From: Ruminococcus sp.
Lineage (GTDB): Bacteria > Bacillota > Clostridia > Oscillospirales > Ruminococcaceae
Assembly: GCA_017543595.1 (NCBI GenBank)
Contig: JAFYFU010000101.1
Span: 1 to 35,402 of the forward strand
Reading direction: 5' to 3'
DNA: 35,402 nt
How positions within the stretch are numbered: the first letter of the stretch is position 1; each line of letters begins with the position of its first letter. Positions 17,501 through 26,238 of the stretch are shown one piece after another. The position numbers and the translations under genes are program-made. Under the pieces are notes generated by a model. The model saw nothing but the letters and a program-made list of their open reading frames with translations. It did not search any database and was not told where the DNA came from.

Positions 17501-17811
17501 TCATCATCATAATACACGGCAACACTTAAAGAATACTGCCGGTCGGGATACATAATGCCTATCATTGAAGCACCTGCTCCGTTCCAGTTGACAGTACGCC
17601 CCGTAATACCAAGGGACTTTTTGCCCGAATGGAACTGTTCGTCCGTGAGTTTTATTTCGGTACTGCCGGAAGTTCTTGCCTTCCAAGTGCCGAAACTTTC
17701 CTCAAATGTGTCGTTTACGAGTTCAACAGCCTCAGCGGAAGCACTCATGGGTACAGAAGTGCAGGAGAGCGCAAGAGCCATTGAAATCATCGCAAATTTT
17801 TTCAATCTCAT
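14527..17811 (-). CDS. Multimodular GH10 endo-xylanase with CBM22, CBM9-like and dockerin modules
   Basis: This 1094-residue secreted enzyme has a signal peptide (1-26, ending SASA) and two CBM22-type xylan-binding modules (about 30-178 and 188-343). A GH10 catalytic barrel (about 352-705) follows, then a beta-rich region and CBM9-like module (about 720-1020, 'AVAGTPVIDGKIDDIWENAPV') and a C-terminal dockerin (1026-1094). In the barrel, Glu 506 of 'WDVVNEAA' is the acid/base and Glu 623 of 'QVTELDV' the nucleophile; 'GHVLVWHSQTPDWF' is also present. The dockerin repeats are GDANLDGNVSVSD and ADVDGQAGVTGKD. It cleaves beta-1,4-xylan and should dock into a cellulosome through cohesins. It is a single-gene unit with promoter at 17845-17873, a GAGGTGAT site and terminator at 14469-14502. 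Confidence 0.95.
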   Translation of the reverse strand: MRLKKFAMISMALALSCTSVPMSASAEAVELVNDTFEESFGTWKARTSGSTEIKLTDEQFHSGKKSLGITGRTVNWNGAGASMIGIMYPDRQYSLSVAVYYDDEVGGQSQQFNLQCLYTDKDGKENYKYISGVNVQKGQWTEIKGNYTVPSDASNIVVYVESSTLSDFYMDDFTVNGEKIEKDSSEDGFSDNFDDGSKMGWQTRGSNTTLEVTDKYAHSGKYSLYTDGRKQLWNGATCNKTLVLEAGGYYRFGCYVMYEGDNWTDTQKFSINLQYDLEGKENYYTIYTETANKGEWTYIGTECTIPEGASNIYVYVQTAYKPEASVTEQDLMGFYLDDVTGERLPDPAIQEDISSLKDVYSDYFKIGCAVAGSEFTQGATKDLILKHYNSVTIGNELKPEAVLDKSATIEYMNSNGDQTNPQISLKQASSMLKFCEENNLDLRGHVLVWHSQTPDWFFKENYDDNADFVSPEIMDKRMENYIKNLMEAIKTQYPKLNVYSWDVVNEAASDSGTIRNAGAYSQGDGSSGWVSVYGDQSYIKKAFQYARKYAPEGCKLFYNDYNEYSDAKLKYIKSEILQPLVDEKLIDGMGMQSHIGMSSPSISQYENALREYSDMGLEIQVTELDVSLRSNTDEDLLSLAERYRQCFEMYKRVKDDGVNLSAVVIWGITDSTSWIGGYPLLFDKDYQAKDAYYAVVDTDSEVQTIKAIPAYMLSSAGKTNTSIFEGAVVNQVGDKGSFQAAYDMNGGRISFWLETEKGAKVTISGDCFKTTETTVENGSLVVSLKPTSELKTGDTVRFEVVIDGTAWNTNNYIDENSELSYGKLTLKKRPSLAEAVAGTPVIDGKIDDIWENAPVINVNNYSMGTDGATGVSRMLWDKRYIYILTEVKDPVLGKSSTNAYEQDTVEVFLDENNHKTSSYESDDIQCRVNFDGEKTVTDGLSTDKFKSSAVKTSDGYLVEMAIPSTLGGFISGQVVGFDVQVNDDGDNGGKRTGIANWFDLTGMGYTDTSGFGLLKLTGDAPAEKTLYGDANLDGNVSVSDAVAILQYLANSEKYPLDEQARKNADVDGQAGVTGKDAAVIQLYDAGSVTTLPVK

Positions 17812-17844
17812 GTTATCATCACCTCAAAAAAATTCTATAACATC

Positions 17845-17873
17845 ATTATACAATTTCGCCTTTATTTTGTCAA
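17845..17873 (-). promoter_or_regulatory. Sigma-A promoter of the xylanase gene
   Basis: On the minus strand, TTGACA (17873-17868) and TATAAT (17850-17845) match consensus exactly with a 17-base spacer. The leader before the ATG is only about 25 bases. Confidence 0.85.
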
Positions 17874-17930
17874 CAATTTTTTTCTTAATTTTACCTATTT
17901 GTTATCTTAATAGAACATATTTGCCATATA

Positions 17931-17963
17931 ATAAGACCGACTGTTTTCACAATCGGTCTTTAT
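17931..17963 (-). terminator. Hairpin terminator after the ion-channel gene
   Basis: ATAAGACCGA (17931-17940) pairs with TCGGTCTTTAT (17953-17963) across a 12-base loop, 25 bases past the channel gene stop. The T-tract is short and interrupted, so efficiency is uncertain. Confidence 0.6.
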
Positions 17964-17988
17964 TGCAGAATCGGGCTGATTTCTGCGG

Positions 17989-20022
17989 TTATTTACTTGT
18001 AAGCTTTACAACGATGATTTCGTTGTCGGGTTCGAGTATAAGTTCATTCTGTACTATTTTCAGATTGCTGTTATCATTTTTCGGGAGAAGAACTGCCGTA
18101 TCAAGACCGTCATTGTTATCCTCCGTTCTTGAAAACAGATAACTTATATTATTTTTTACACAGCCTATCGGAATATATTCGTGACCTGTCGCCTCATAAA
18201 CCCACAGTATAAGTTCACGCTTACTGCCAAAATTCAGCTTGCCCGAATAATTCTTAAAGAAAAGCGAGGATTTTATTGAAAGTATGTTACATTCATTTGA
18301 AAGTTTATTGCTTGAATTGCGTGACGCTTCATCGCTTTCAAATGTTATCATGTCTTTGATGTAGTCAAGGCGAACGGGGTCTTTTCCGAGCTGTGCATAG
18401 AGACAGCTTATAAACCTTTCACTTACAACTACCTGGTCATGATTTCTTTTTTCGATAATGTTTTCATTCTGCATATCGAGAACTTCAACGATACAGTTAT
18501 GTATGTCAAGAGTATCGTTGCGTTTAAGGCTGTTCCAGAAAAGAAGCGGTTTTTCGTCAATATTTGTATCGCTGCTGTCATCGTCCGAAAGAAACAGTAC
18601 GGAATTTACATCATCAAGGACGGAATGTCCGTTTTTACTGATAAACGGTTCAAAGATATCCTTTACAATAACCACTTTGCTTTCGTCACCGAATAATGAA
18701 CTGTATTCGGGCATATTGCAGTATTTTCTGATTTTTTCTTCATTTTCCTCTGTATCCATAAGGACAACAGTAAGCTTAAAGCTGGGAAATTCATTTTTGA
18801 AACACACAAAGCTGTCGAGAATATAGCCGAGTTTCCGATTAGAACCAACTATTAAAATTTTGGATTTGTCGCTGATAATACACGGAATGAATTTTCCTTC
18901 GGGGAGGGGTTTTTTAAGTTTGTACTGACCTGCTCCCGAATTGCTTATAAGATTTTCGCTTTCGGAAATATACAGTCGTTTGTTTTCGGTGTCAAGCACG
19001 GGCAGTGCGGAATTTTGTCTTTTTAAATCCTCCTCAATTGATACGGATTTCGGGATATCTTCAAGGTAAAACTCAACGCCTTCAAAACTGATAAGATGCA
19101 GGAGAGCATCACAGAGAGAAGGCATAACCGCTGTTACAGCCATTATTTTTCCGAGCAGTTCGTTGAAATTTACGGGGAAACAATTATTCCCCGTCTTGAA
19201 AGGATACTCCCTAATAAGCTTTTCTGTTTTTCCGTCAGAAACTTCTGCAAGCAGGCAGGGCATTGAATCGGGAGAATTTCCGTTGAGATAGCTGTTTACA
19301 AACATAAAAAGCTTGAAAACATTAAAGTCCTGAGCGTTTGCGTTGCTCAGAGTTTCTTTGGTATCTTCTCCGTCAGAAGTCATAAGGAGTATGGTTTTTG
19401 CGTCTTTGAGGGCGATTCTGTCCAAATCCAGTTTTGAAAAGGGACTTCCGTTCTGAATAATGATATTCTTAAATTTTTTCTTTGCCTGATGAACACTGAA
19501 AATATTGTCAATCTGATTTCTTATTTCCTTTTTATCCTTGTCCGACAAGATAACTATATAGGTGTTTTCCATGTCGTCAAAGCAATAATCATAAATTATT
19601 GAAGGTACTTTGTGGTTGTAATTCAGAATAACAATATGTTTTTTAAGTTTAAGATTTCTGCGTGTTGCGGCTGATTTTTCGAGTACGCTTGTTATTATGC
19701 TTGTAACAAATCCGACTGTACCGCCTGTGAGGGATATCATACCGAGAAGTACAACTATTGTTGTAATTATCAGTGAAACAGGATAATCGCTGTACTGGTA
19801 TCTTCCGCTTGGGTTTACCATGAGTGTGAACGCAAAGCGTATCATTTCGGAAAAGCTTCTCCCCTCGTTTTCGGGCAGAAACATCAGAAGTGCCGTTGAT
19901 AGTGCTATAAATATGACATTTACAACAATTATAAGCAGGAACATGAAAACTCCGGGATTATTTTCCGCCCCAACGGTAAGCTTGTTTTTCAGTTTTTCAA
20001 AAAAACTCAGTTTGTTTTTCAT
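17989..20022 (-). CDS. CASTOR/POLLUX-type ion channel homologue
   Basis: This 677-residue protein has two hydrophobic segments near the N-terminus (about 25-50 and 82-110), with 'SLTGGTVGFVTS' in the second. They are followed by two nucleotide-binding-like RCK regions starting near 'KKHIVILNYNHKVPSII' (128) and 'KSKILIVGSNRKLGYILDSF' (about 385). This matches the CASTOR/POLLUX/SYM8 family, which in plants forms nuclear cation channels; bacterial members are poorly characterised. Only two clear membrane spans plus a pore loop are seen, so a tetramer is expected. GGAGAG precedes the ATG. It is monocistronic, with promoter at 20099-20127. Ion selectivity and gating ligand cannot be read from the sequence. 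Confidence 0.75.
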   Translation of the reverse strand: MKNKLSFFEKLKNKLTVGAENNPGVFMFLLIIVVNVIFIALSTALLMFLPENEGRSFSEMIRFAFTLMVNPSGRYQYSDYPVSLIITTIVVLLGMISLTGGTVGFVTSIITSVLEKSAATRRNLKLKKHIVILNYNHKVPSIIYDYCFDDMENTYIVILSDKDKKEIRNQIDNIFSVHQAKKKFKNIIIQNGSPFSKLDLDRIALKDAKTILLMTSDGEDTKETLSNANAQDFNVFKLFMFVNSYLNGNSPDSMPCLLAEVSDGKTEKLIREYPFKTGNNCFPVNFNELLGKIMAVTAVMPSLCDALLHLISFEGVEFYLEDIPKSVSIEEDLKRQNSALPVLDTENKRLYISESENLISNSGAGQYKLKKPLPEGKFIPCIISDKSKILIVGSNRKLGYILDSFVCFKNEFPSFKLTVVLMDTEENEEKIRKYCNMPEYSSLFGDESKVVIVKDIFEPFISKNGHSVLDDVNSVLFLSDDDSSDTNIDEKPLLFWNSLKRNDTLDIHNCIVEVLDMQNENIIEKRNHDQVVVSERFISCLYAQLGKDPVRLDYIKDMITFESDEASRNSSNKLSNECNILSIKSSLFFKNYSGKLNFGSKRELILWVYEATGHEYIPIGCVKNNISYLFSRTEDNNDGLDTAVLLPKNDNSNLKIVQNELILEPDNEIIVVKLTSK

Positions 20023-20098
20023 AAATCTCTCCTATTGATAAATTTTTTACAAGTTGCAGGCAATCGGACTCCATATAAAATCCGCACTTTGCAAAATA

Positions 20099-20127
20099 AT
20101 AATATCACTTTTTCAGGATTTTGTCAA
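20099..20127 (-). promoter_or_regulatory. Sigma-A promoter of the ion-channel gene
   Basis: On the minus strand, TTGACA (20127-20122) and TATTAT (20104-20099) have a 17-base spacer, about 75 bases before the start codon. Confidence 0.75.
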
Positions 20128-20153
20128 GATAATTTTCCAAGCGGAAACAAACA

Positions 20154-20183
20154 AAAAACTGTCATCATACAATGACAGTTTTT
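20154..20183 (-). terminator. Terminator of the biosynthetic operon
   Basis: A 12-bp perfect stem (20154-20165 with 20172-20183) with a 6-base loop, ending in T6 on the minus strand. It lies 16 bases past the stop codon of the last operon gene. Confidence 0.9.
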
Positions 20184-20198
20184 AAAAAGTTATAAGTT

Positions 20199-22826
20199 TT
20201 ATTTATCTGTTCCTTTGAACACAAAGGTATATTCGTGATTTTTCTCATCAATTCGGTATTCCTTTGAAAAATCAGCCATAAATTCAAGACGCTGACACAA
20301 GTCATATATTTCCTGATTGAATTTATTGTTTGCATTGGTCTGATTTTCTTTCAGGTCATCGGAATTATCTTTCAGTTCCGAAGAAATATCCTTAATCTGT
20401 TTTATACCGTCAGCAAATTCAGAGTTTCCGTTTTTAAGTTCTCCGACACCGCTGTAAAGCGAATCCGAACCGTCAAGAAGTTTTGCTGCACCATTGGCAA
20501 GTTCCGATATATAGCCGTTAAGCGTACCTGCACCGTCAGCAAGCTGACTGCTTCCGTCACTGATTTGTGAAAGACCGCTATCAAGACTTTCCGCACCCTC
20601 CGCAGCTTTTAAAATTCCGTCATTGAGAGAAATATCTCCGTCATATAATTTCTTCATTCCGTCTTTGAGGCTTATACTGCCGTTTTTAAGTTCCGACAAG
20701 CCCGTGCCGAGAGAAACAGAACCTTCCGATAATTCGGAAATTCCGTTATAGAGTGCAGTACCGCCGTCATAAAGTGCTTTCATGCCCTCGGAAAGAATAT
20801 CCGCACCGCTTTTAAGTTCGGAAAATCCTGCGTTCAAAGCCTGACTTCCGTCATAAAGCTGAGAAATTCCGCCTGTTAAATCATTTATTTTTTCGGTGAA
20901 CAGTTCACTTCCCGAATAAAGTGAATTTATTCCCTCGTTTAAAGTATCAGCACCGCCGTAAATCTGCGCTGCACCGTCAGAAAGGCTTAAAGTCGCCTGA
21001 TAAAGCTGTTCTGTTCCGTCTGCAAGAGCTTTTCCGCCCTCGTTTGCCTGAGCAATTCCGTCACTGAGAGAAGTAAATCCGTTTTCCGCCTGAGCAAGAC
21101 CGTCTGAAAGATTTTTAAGACCTCCGCTCAGACTGTCCGCACCGTTTTTAAGTGCAGATACACCTGATTTCAATTCGCCGTTTTCTTTCAGAGATTCGGA
21201 TATCTGCTGTTGTGCTGTTACAGTCTGTTCAAGTGTTGCAATTGAAACTGCAAGCTGTTCGCTCGGAGACACTTCATACATGGCTTTCAGACCTTCAAGA
21301 ACCTGCATATTTACGGCTGTAACGCTGTCAAGGGATTCGGATACTTTGTCAATTCCGTCAGATACATTCTGCAAGCCGTCCGAAAGAGAATCCGCCCCCA
21401 CACTCAATGCGCCTGCGCCGTCTTTGGCGGAACTTATGCCGTTTTCGAGCATATCCGCACCATTTTTCAGTGAATCTATTCCCTCGGAAAGCTGGTTTGC
21501 GGAATCTGAAATTATTCCCGTATTTTCACTGAGAAGTGCTGCTCCCGATGCAAGTTCCGAAACGGAATCTTTAAGCTGTGAATTTCCCGTTGAAATTTTA
21601 CCTATTCCGTCATTGAGAGATACCGCACCGCTGTTCAATGCGTCTGCGCCGTCTTTAACCTGAGAAAATCCGCTGTTTAAAGCATTTGAACCCTCTGCCG
21701 CCTGACTGATTCCGTCACTGAGAGTTTCAGCACCGTCCTTTGCGGAAGATATTCCGTCTTTGAGTGACAAAGCACCGTCTTTGACCTGAGAAAATCCCTC
21801 ATTTAAGGCATTTGAACCCTCTGCCGCCTGAGCGATTCCGTCACTGAGAGTTTCAGAGCCGTCTTTTGCGGAGGATATTCCGTCTTTAAGCGATAAAGAA
21901 CCGTCTTTTAACTGTGAGAAACCGTTCTTTAATTCGGAAGAACCTGATTTTGCGGAGGATATTCCGTCAGAGAGTTCCCTTGCGGAAGATGCAAGAGTGT
22001 CTGCCCCGTCAGATAATTCATTTGCGCCGTCAGACAGTTCCTGAACACCGTTTTTCAGTTCGCCTGCACCGTCATATAATTCATTGATTCCCTTTGTGAG
22101 TTCGTCCGAACCGTCAGAAAGCTTGTTCATTCCGAAAAGAAGCGTTCCTGCATTTCCGTAGACATTATTTGCGGATTCAGATACTTTTTTGAGATTTTCG
22201 GCTAATTCCTCCGCAGAATCAAATTTGTCAAGATTCAGATTGTTAAACTCCTGATTTGAAACGGTTATAATTGTATCCTCCAAAGAGAGATTTTCAACAT
22301 CTGCCTCAAAGCTGAAACTGTCGGGAATTTCTATATTTGCATTTTCTTTTTTGTCAAGTCCGAGACTTTCCGAAAACTGCGGAAAAGCCGTTCCCGTAAC
22401 GGTATAATAATCCCCGTCTGCGGAAATATTGCCGTTTCCTTTTTTTATTTTAACGTTGCTGAATATGTTTCCGTCAAGGCGTGTCACGGAAGAAACTGTA
22501 AGCGGAAGATAAATTTTTGCACTTCTTCCGTTAATTTTTTTTCTTATATATTCACGATTCTCATATTTAAATTCAATGACAAGATGACCGCTTTTGCCCT
22601 TGATATCGTCAATATCGTATTCTTTTCCGTCAAGCGTATACTTTACGGATATATCAACGGGGATATTTTCGGAGGATTCCCCGACAGATGCACTTTGTTT
22701 TTCGCTGACATATTCGATATGCTGTGCGGAAACGTTTTCTTTCTTGAAAACCTTATGAGAAATCCCTGCACCCGTTATGACGGCAACTGCAAGGACGCAG
22801 GCGGTAATTTTTCTGTAATTTTCCAT
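20199..22826 (-). CDS. Exported heptad-repeat (YhgE/Pip-type coiled-coil) protein
   Basis: This 875-residue protein has an N-terminal membrane anchor or signal (about 6-24). A beta-rich domain follows (about 55-200), then some 550 residues of 7-residue repeats of the form 'L.DG...L', such as 'SLKDGISSAKDGAETLSDGI' (about 235-815). The C-terminal tail ends KGTDK. The same DG heptads occur in the extracellular region of YhgE/Pip and some MMPL-like membrane proteins, where they are thought to form long helical rods. Here there is no transporter membrane domain beyond the single N-terminal segment. It is the last gene of the biosynthetic operon, six bases after the PPTase stop, with its ribosome site (GGAG) inside that gene. 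It may extend from the membrane as a partner of the adjacent ABC permease; this is inference. Confidence 0.7.
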   Translation of the reverse strand: MENYRKITACVLAVAVITGAGISHKVFKKENVSAQHIEYVSEKQSASVGESSENIPVDISVKYTLDGKEYDIDDIKGKSGHLVIEFKYENREYIRKKINGRSAKIYLPLTVSSVTRLDGNIFSNVKIKKGNGNISADGDYYTVTGTAFPQFSESLGLDKKENANIEIPDSFSFEADVENLSLEDTIITVSNQEFNNLNLDKFDSAEELAENLKKVSESANNVYGNAGTLLFGMNKLSDGSDELTKGINELYDGAGELKNGVQELSDGANELSDGADTLASSARELSDGISSAKSGSSELKNGFSQLKDGSLSLKDGISSAKDGSETLSDGIAQAAEGSNALNEGFSQVKDGALSLKDGISSAKDGAETLSDGISQAAEGSNALNSGFSQVKDGADALNSGAVSLNDGIGKISTGNSQLKDSVSELASGAALLSENTGIISDSANQLSEGIDSLKNGADMLENGISSAKDGAGALSVGADSLSDGLQNVSDGIDKVSESLDSVTAVNMQVLEGLKAMYEVSPSEQLAVSIATLEQTVTAQQQISESLKENGELKSGVSALKNGADSLSGGLKNLSDGLAQAENGFTSLSDGIAQANEGGKALADGTEQLYQATLSLSDGAAQIYGGADTLNEGINSLYSGSELFTEKINDLTGGISQLYDGSQALNAGFSELKSGADILSEGMKALYDGGTALYNGISELSEGSVSLGTGLSELKNGSISLKDGMKKLYDGDISLNDGILKAAEGAESLDSGLSQISDGSSQLADGAGTLNGYISELANGAAKLLDGSDSLYSGVGELKNGNSEFADGIKQIKDISSELKDNSDDLKENQTNANNKFNQEIYDLCQRLEFMADFSKEYRIDEKNHEYTFVFKGTDK

Positions 22827-22832
22827 GACAAA

Positions 22833-23480
22833 TCACTCCTCTAATCTGCGGAAAAAATCCATTAATTCGTAACAGTTAAGAACTTCTGTTTTTTTGTTTT
22901 CATGTGATTTGTGCAGACACGCCGAAACCACATAGTCCGAAAATTTTTCATGCGTAAAATAATAATCCTTAATTCCCGAAACCGTACAAAACGAATCCAA
23001 GGGAACGGAAAGTCCGTCCCCTGTCATCTTGATATACGATTCTTTTGATGTCCATATTTCAGCAAATGCCCTGTTGAAATCACTGCTGTTTTCTATGTAT
23101 TTTCTTTCGTTTTCCGAAAAATATCTCTTTGCAATATCCGAATCAAAATCTTTTACCTGTTCAACGTCAATGCCGACAGGGAAATCAGATTCCGCAAAAG
23201 CTACGCATTTCCCCGAATGTGAAAGCGAAAAATTATAATTCTCCGCATTTGAAAGATAGGGCTTTCCGTGAGTGCCGAAATTAAATTCAATTTCACTGTT
23301 CGGAATATTATATTTTCGGATTATGCAGAACCGCACAAGCAGTCCCGCAAAAAGTGAAAGAAGTTTATCTTTTTCAAAATAAAAACGATTGATTTTTTCA
23401 CGTCTTTTTTCGGAAACAAACTCCGTAAACGGACTGCACTCGCCGAAATTTATATTTTCATCAATAAAAAGTATCGTCAT
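22833..23480 (-). CDS. Sfp-type 4'-phosphopantetheinyl transferase
   Basis: This 215-residue protein contains all Sfp-family motifs: 'FGTHGKPYL' (68-76), 'FSLSHSG' (84-90), 'GIDVEQV' (103-109, metal-binding Asp 105 and Glu 107) and 'WTSKESYIKMTGDGL' (143-157, with Trp-x-x-Lys-Glu). It transfers phosphopantetheine from CoA to the active serine of carrier domains, which makes it the activator of the two carrier proteins and the NRPS in this locus. The ATG at 23480 lies one base after the permease stop codon, indicating translational coupling. Confidence 0.93.
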   Translation of the reverse strand: MTILFIDENINFGECSPFTEFVSEKRREKINRFYFEKDKLLSLFAGLLVRFCIIRKYNIPNSEIEFNFGTHGKPYLSNAENYNFSLSHSGKCVAFAESDFPVGIDVEQVKDFDSDIAKRYFSENERKYIENSSDFNRAFAEIWTSKESYIKMTGDGLSVPLDSFCTVSGIKDYYFTHEKFSDYVVSACLHKSHENKKTEVLNCYELMDFFRRLEE

Positions 23481-23481
23481 A

Positions 23482-26238
23482 TTATTCTCTCGCTTTAAGC
23501 ACCTCAGCAGGTGTTATATTATTTATTTTTCTCATAAGGATTCTTGTTATCACAAGATATACAAGGAGAATACCGAAATATATTGCAAAATACAGGAACA
23601 AAGGATATTCAAGTTCCATACAGCTTGCAATATTGCTTATAAGCATCGGATACATTCCGTCAACAAACTGCTTGCCAAGCGGAATACATATCAGGCTTCC
23701 GACTGCAACCACAATGAAATTACCGTCAAGATAGAGTTTTCTTATTTCTTTATTCCTGAAACCGAATATCTTTATAAGCGAAATACTGAATTTTGCCTTG
23801 TCTATCATTACATTCAGCATAAGATACATAACAACACAGAATATAATCACAGATGCCGCTATTATCAGTATTATCATGCCCATCATTCTGTCAACGAAAA
23901 TTCCTGCGGCACGTTCGATATCGTCCTTTGTTGTAACCGAATAAAGCCTGCCTGAGTCTATGTCAAGTTCCTTGTCGGAATAGACTACATTGAAATAATC
24001 ATCTTCCTGTTCAAATAATTCCCTCATGCTGTCTATGTCCATAAATATTGTAAATCCGGGGGAATACTGAACTTTTCCCTCAACGGTGAACACATAGCTT
24101 GAATCCGTTGCGGAATCATTAAGTGTAAATATATCTCCGTCCTTGAAATGAAAACGTTCGTAAATTGAATTGCTTATGGCTGCCTTGTGCTTTCCTTCGG
24201 GGAGTACAGCATCAAAATATCTTGATTCTTTTTTAAGTCCTATTATGTTTACTTCGAGGGTATATCCGTCATTGTCTATGCTTAAACTTTCGATATAGGC
24301 TTCTTCTCCGCCTTTCGGTACTTCTTCATCGGGATATTTGTAAAGATACTGATAATTATAATGCGTATCGGCAACATTGTTTACTTTCACGGCATCGCAC
24401 ATTACATAAATATCAAGTCCGAGTTCAACGAGGACAACCGCTATCAGAACGCCGCACACAACCGTCATGACCGAACGCAGTTCACGGACTGTCTGTCTTA
24501 TTCTGAAACGCTTTATAAAGTTTTCGGTTTTTATATTAAATTGTTTGTAGCTTGATGATTTCTGTTCGTTCTTTATAAGTGAAAGTGCAGTCTGTGAAAG
24601 TTTCTTGTTTATGACAAGTATATTTACTATAATGCATATCACAGGCGGAAGTATAACTCCGTATGCAATAAGATAAATCGGATAGACCGTTTCATAATTC
24701 GGAACGGAAAAATATGCATATGTATCAGATGTCATACTGTCCACGCCTATCGGCGAAAATCCCAAAACCGTTCCGATAATTCCACCAGTAAACGTAAGTA
24801 TTACAGGAAGTGTTATATAATGGCGCAGGAGAGTATTTTTCTTTATTCCGAGGGCATAAAGTGCGCCTATTACGCTTGATTCTCCGTCTATCTGATTTAT
24901 GACAAATACAGAAATAACATATGTGAACAATGCAAGAAGAATAACTCCCGCAAAAAGTCCCGCAACCTTGTTTATAGCCACATCTTCCGCAGCCGCACCT
25001 ATTCTAACATTGTTGTCTGCTGTAACAAATGATGTGAGATTGTAAAGGTCAACATTGAATAATTCATCAAGGAGTTCATCAATGCTGTCATGCATTTCAC
25101 CCGTACCCGATGAAAGTTCGTCCGCACCGTCAGCCGCTTCAATAACTCCGTCAGTGTATTCAATAACTCCGTCAGCAAATTCCGTCAGCGAATCAAGCGA
25201 TTCTTTTACATCATTGATTTTGTCTATTGATTCCTGCGGATTGTCAACCTCAACTTTTTTGGAATTTATATCATCTATAAGTCCGTTGAGTTTTTCCGCA
25301 TAGTTTTCTCTTGTAAGTCCGAGAAATACGCCCTGTTCGTTGAGTGATTCTTCCGTTGTTTTCAGGTATGCGTCAAATAATTCGTCAACTGCATCAAGCA
25401 GTTTGTCGTTGTTGTCTTCAAGTTCGTCAAGACCCTCATGAAGTTCCTTTGCACCGTCATCAAGTTTATTAACATCGTCCTGAATATTATACTTTTCTTC
25501 GAGGGCATTGTCAATAGTTTCCTTAAAATATTTATTTTCTACTTTTTCGTAGTCAAAATCAAGGTCCTCTATTTTCTTTCTGAAATCAGATGAAGTTATC
25601 CCCTCCCCCAGCCTGAACGAATAAACATATTCCTCAGCCTGAACGGAATCGTCCTGAATTGTCATGAGTTCGTTATAAGCCTCATCTGTGACGAACGCAA
25701 GCCCGAATGTACTGCTTTCAACGACTGCATCTGCATAAGTTTTTATCGGCATTTCATAATCCGGTGCAGCACCTATTCCGACAACCGTAAACTCTCTGCC
25801 TGCGAAATTTATTTTGTCGCCTGTTTTGATATTATGTTCTTCGCAGTAGCGTTTTTCGAGTACGACTTCATCGGATTTTTCAGCCGCATGACCCTCATCA
25901 ATCATTACAATATCAATAGAAACACGGTTTTTCATCATTCTGAGAATTGAACCGTCCTGCATTTTGACATCTGAATAAAATGCCTTTTCAATCACTGTGC
26001 CGTCATTGGTAAGCGTTTCAAGTTCCTCATCTGTAAGCGGTATGAAAACAGTGAAATTTCCGTCCTCAACCATGTTTATGCTTTTGCTTTCTTCTGTACG
26101 CATGATAAACATATCCGCTGCGCCTACCATGCTGACAATAACATAAATTCCCAGCGCAATAAGAAAAGTCAATGCAAAGTATCTGCCTATATTGGATTTA
26201 AAATCTCTCGGAAGTCTTTTTCGGAGGAGTCTGTCCAT
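23482..26238 (-). CDS. FtsX/MacB-type ABC transporter permease with large extracellular coiled coil
   Basis: This 918-residue protein has an N-terminal membrane span (about 20-42) and a large extracytoplasmic region. That region includes a helical stretch with DG heptads ('LDDGAKELHEGLDELEDNN', about 255-290). A first group of spans (about 425-545), a second extracytoplasmic domain, and C-terminal spans (about 795-910) with 'FGFRNKEIRKLYLDGN' follow. This is the duplicated FtsX-like architecture of permeases that work with LolD/MacB ATPases. They move lipopeptides, peptides or antibiotics, or act as resistance/sensing systems. Its start overlaps the ATPase stop by one base (TAATG). The heptad insert resembles the protein two genes downstream, suggesting that the two associate. 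Confidence 0.85.
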   Translation of the reverse strand: MDRLLRKRLPRDFKSNIGRYFALTFLIALGIYVIVSMVGAADMFIMRTEESKSINMVEDGNFTVFIPLTDEELETLTNDGTVIEKAFYSDVKMQDGSILRMMKNRVSIDIVMIDEGHAAEKSDEVVLEKRYCEEHNIKTGDKINFAGREFTVVGIGAAPDYEMPIKTYADAVVESSTFGLAFVTDEAYNELMTIQDDSVQAEEYVYSFRLGEGITSSDFRKKIEDLDFDYEKVENKYFKETIDNALEEKYNIQDDVNKLDDGAKELHEGLDELEDNNDKLLDAVDELFDAYLKTTEESLNEQGVFLGLTRENYAEKLNGLIDDINSKKVEVDNPQESIDKINDVKESLDSLTEFADGVIEYTDGVIEAADGADELSSGTGEMHDSIDELLDELFNVDLYNLTSFVTADNNVRIGAAAEDVAINKVAGLFAGVILLALFTYVISVFVINQIDGESSVIGALYALGIKKNTLLRHYITLPVILTFTGGIIGTVLGFSPIGVDSMTSDTYAYFSVPNYETVYPIYLIAYGVILPPVICIIVNILVINKKLSQTALSLIKNEQKSSSYKQFNIKTENFIKRFRIRQTVRELRSVMTVVCGVLIAVVLVELGLDIYVMCDAVKVNNVADTHYNYQYLYKYPDEEVPKGGEEAYIESLSIDNDGYTLEVNIIGLKKESRYFDAVLPEGKHKAAISNSIYERFHFKDGDIFTLNDSATDSSYVFTVEGKVQYSPGFTIFMDIDSMRELFEQEDDYFNVVYSDKELDIDSGRLYSVTTKDDIERAAGIFVDRMMGMIILIIAASVIIFCVVMYLMLNVMIDKAKFSISLIKIFGFRNKEIRKLYLDGNFIVVAVGSLICIPLGKQFVDGMYPMLISNIASCMELEYPLFLYFAIYFGILLVYLVITRILMRKINNITPAEVLKARE

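Noticed and set aside
20402..22140. Short recurring DNA motifs resembling a repeat array or CRISPR
   Set aside because: The repeats are irregular, in frame, and encode protein heptads; there are no constant direct repeats with unique spacers.
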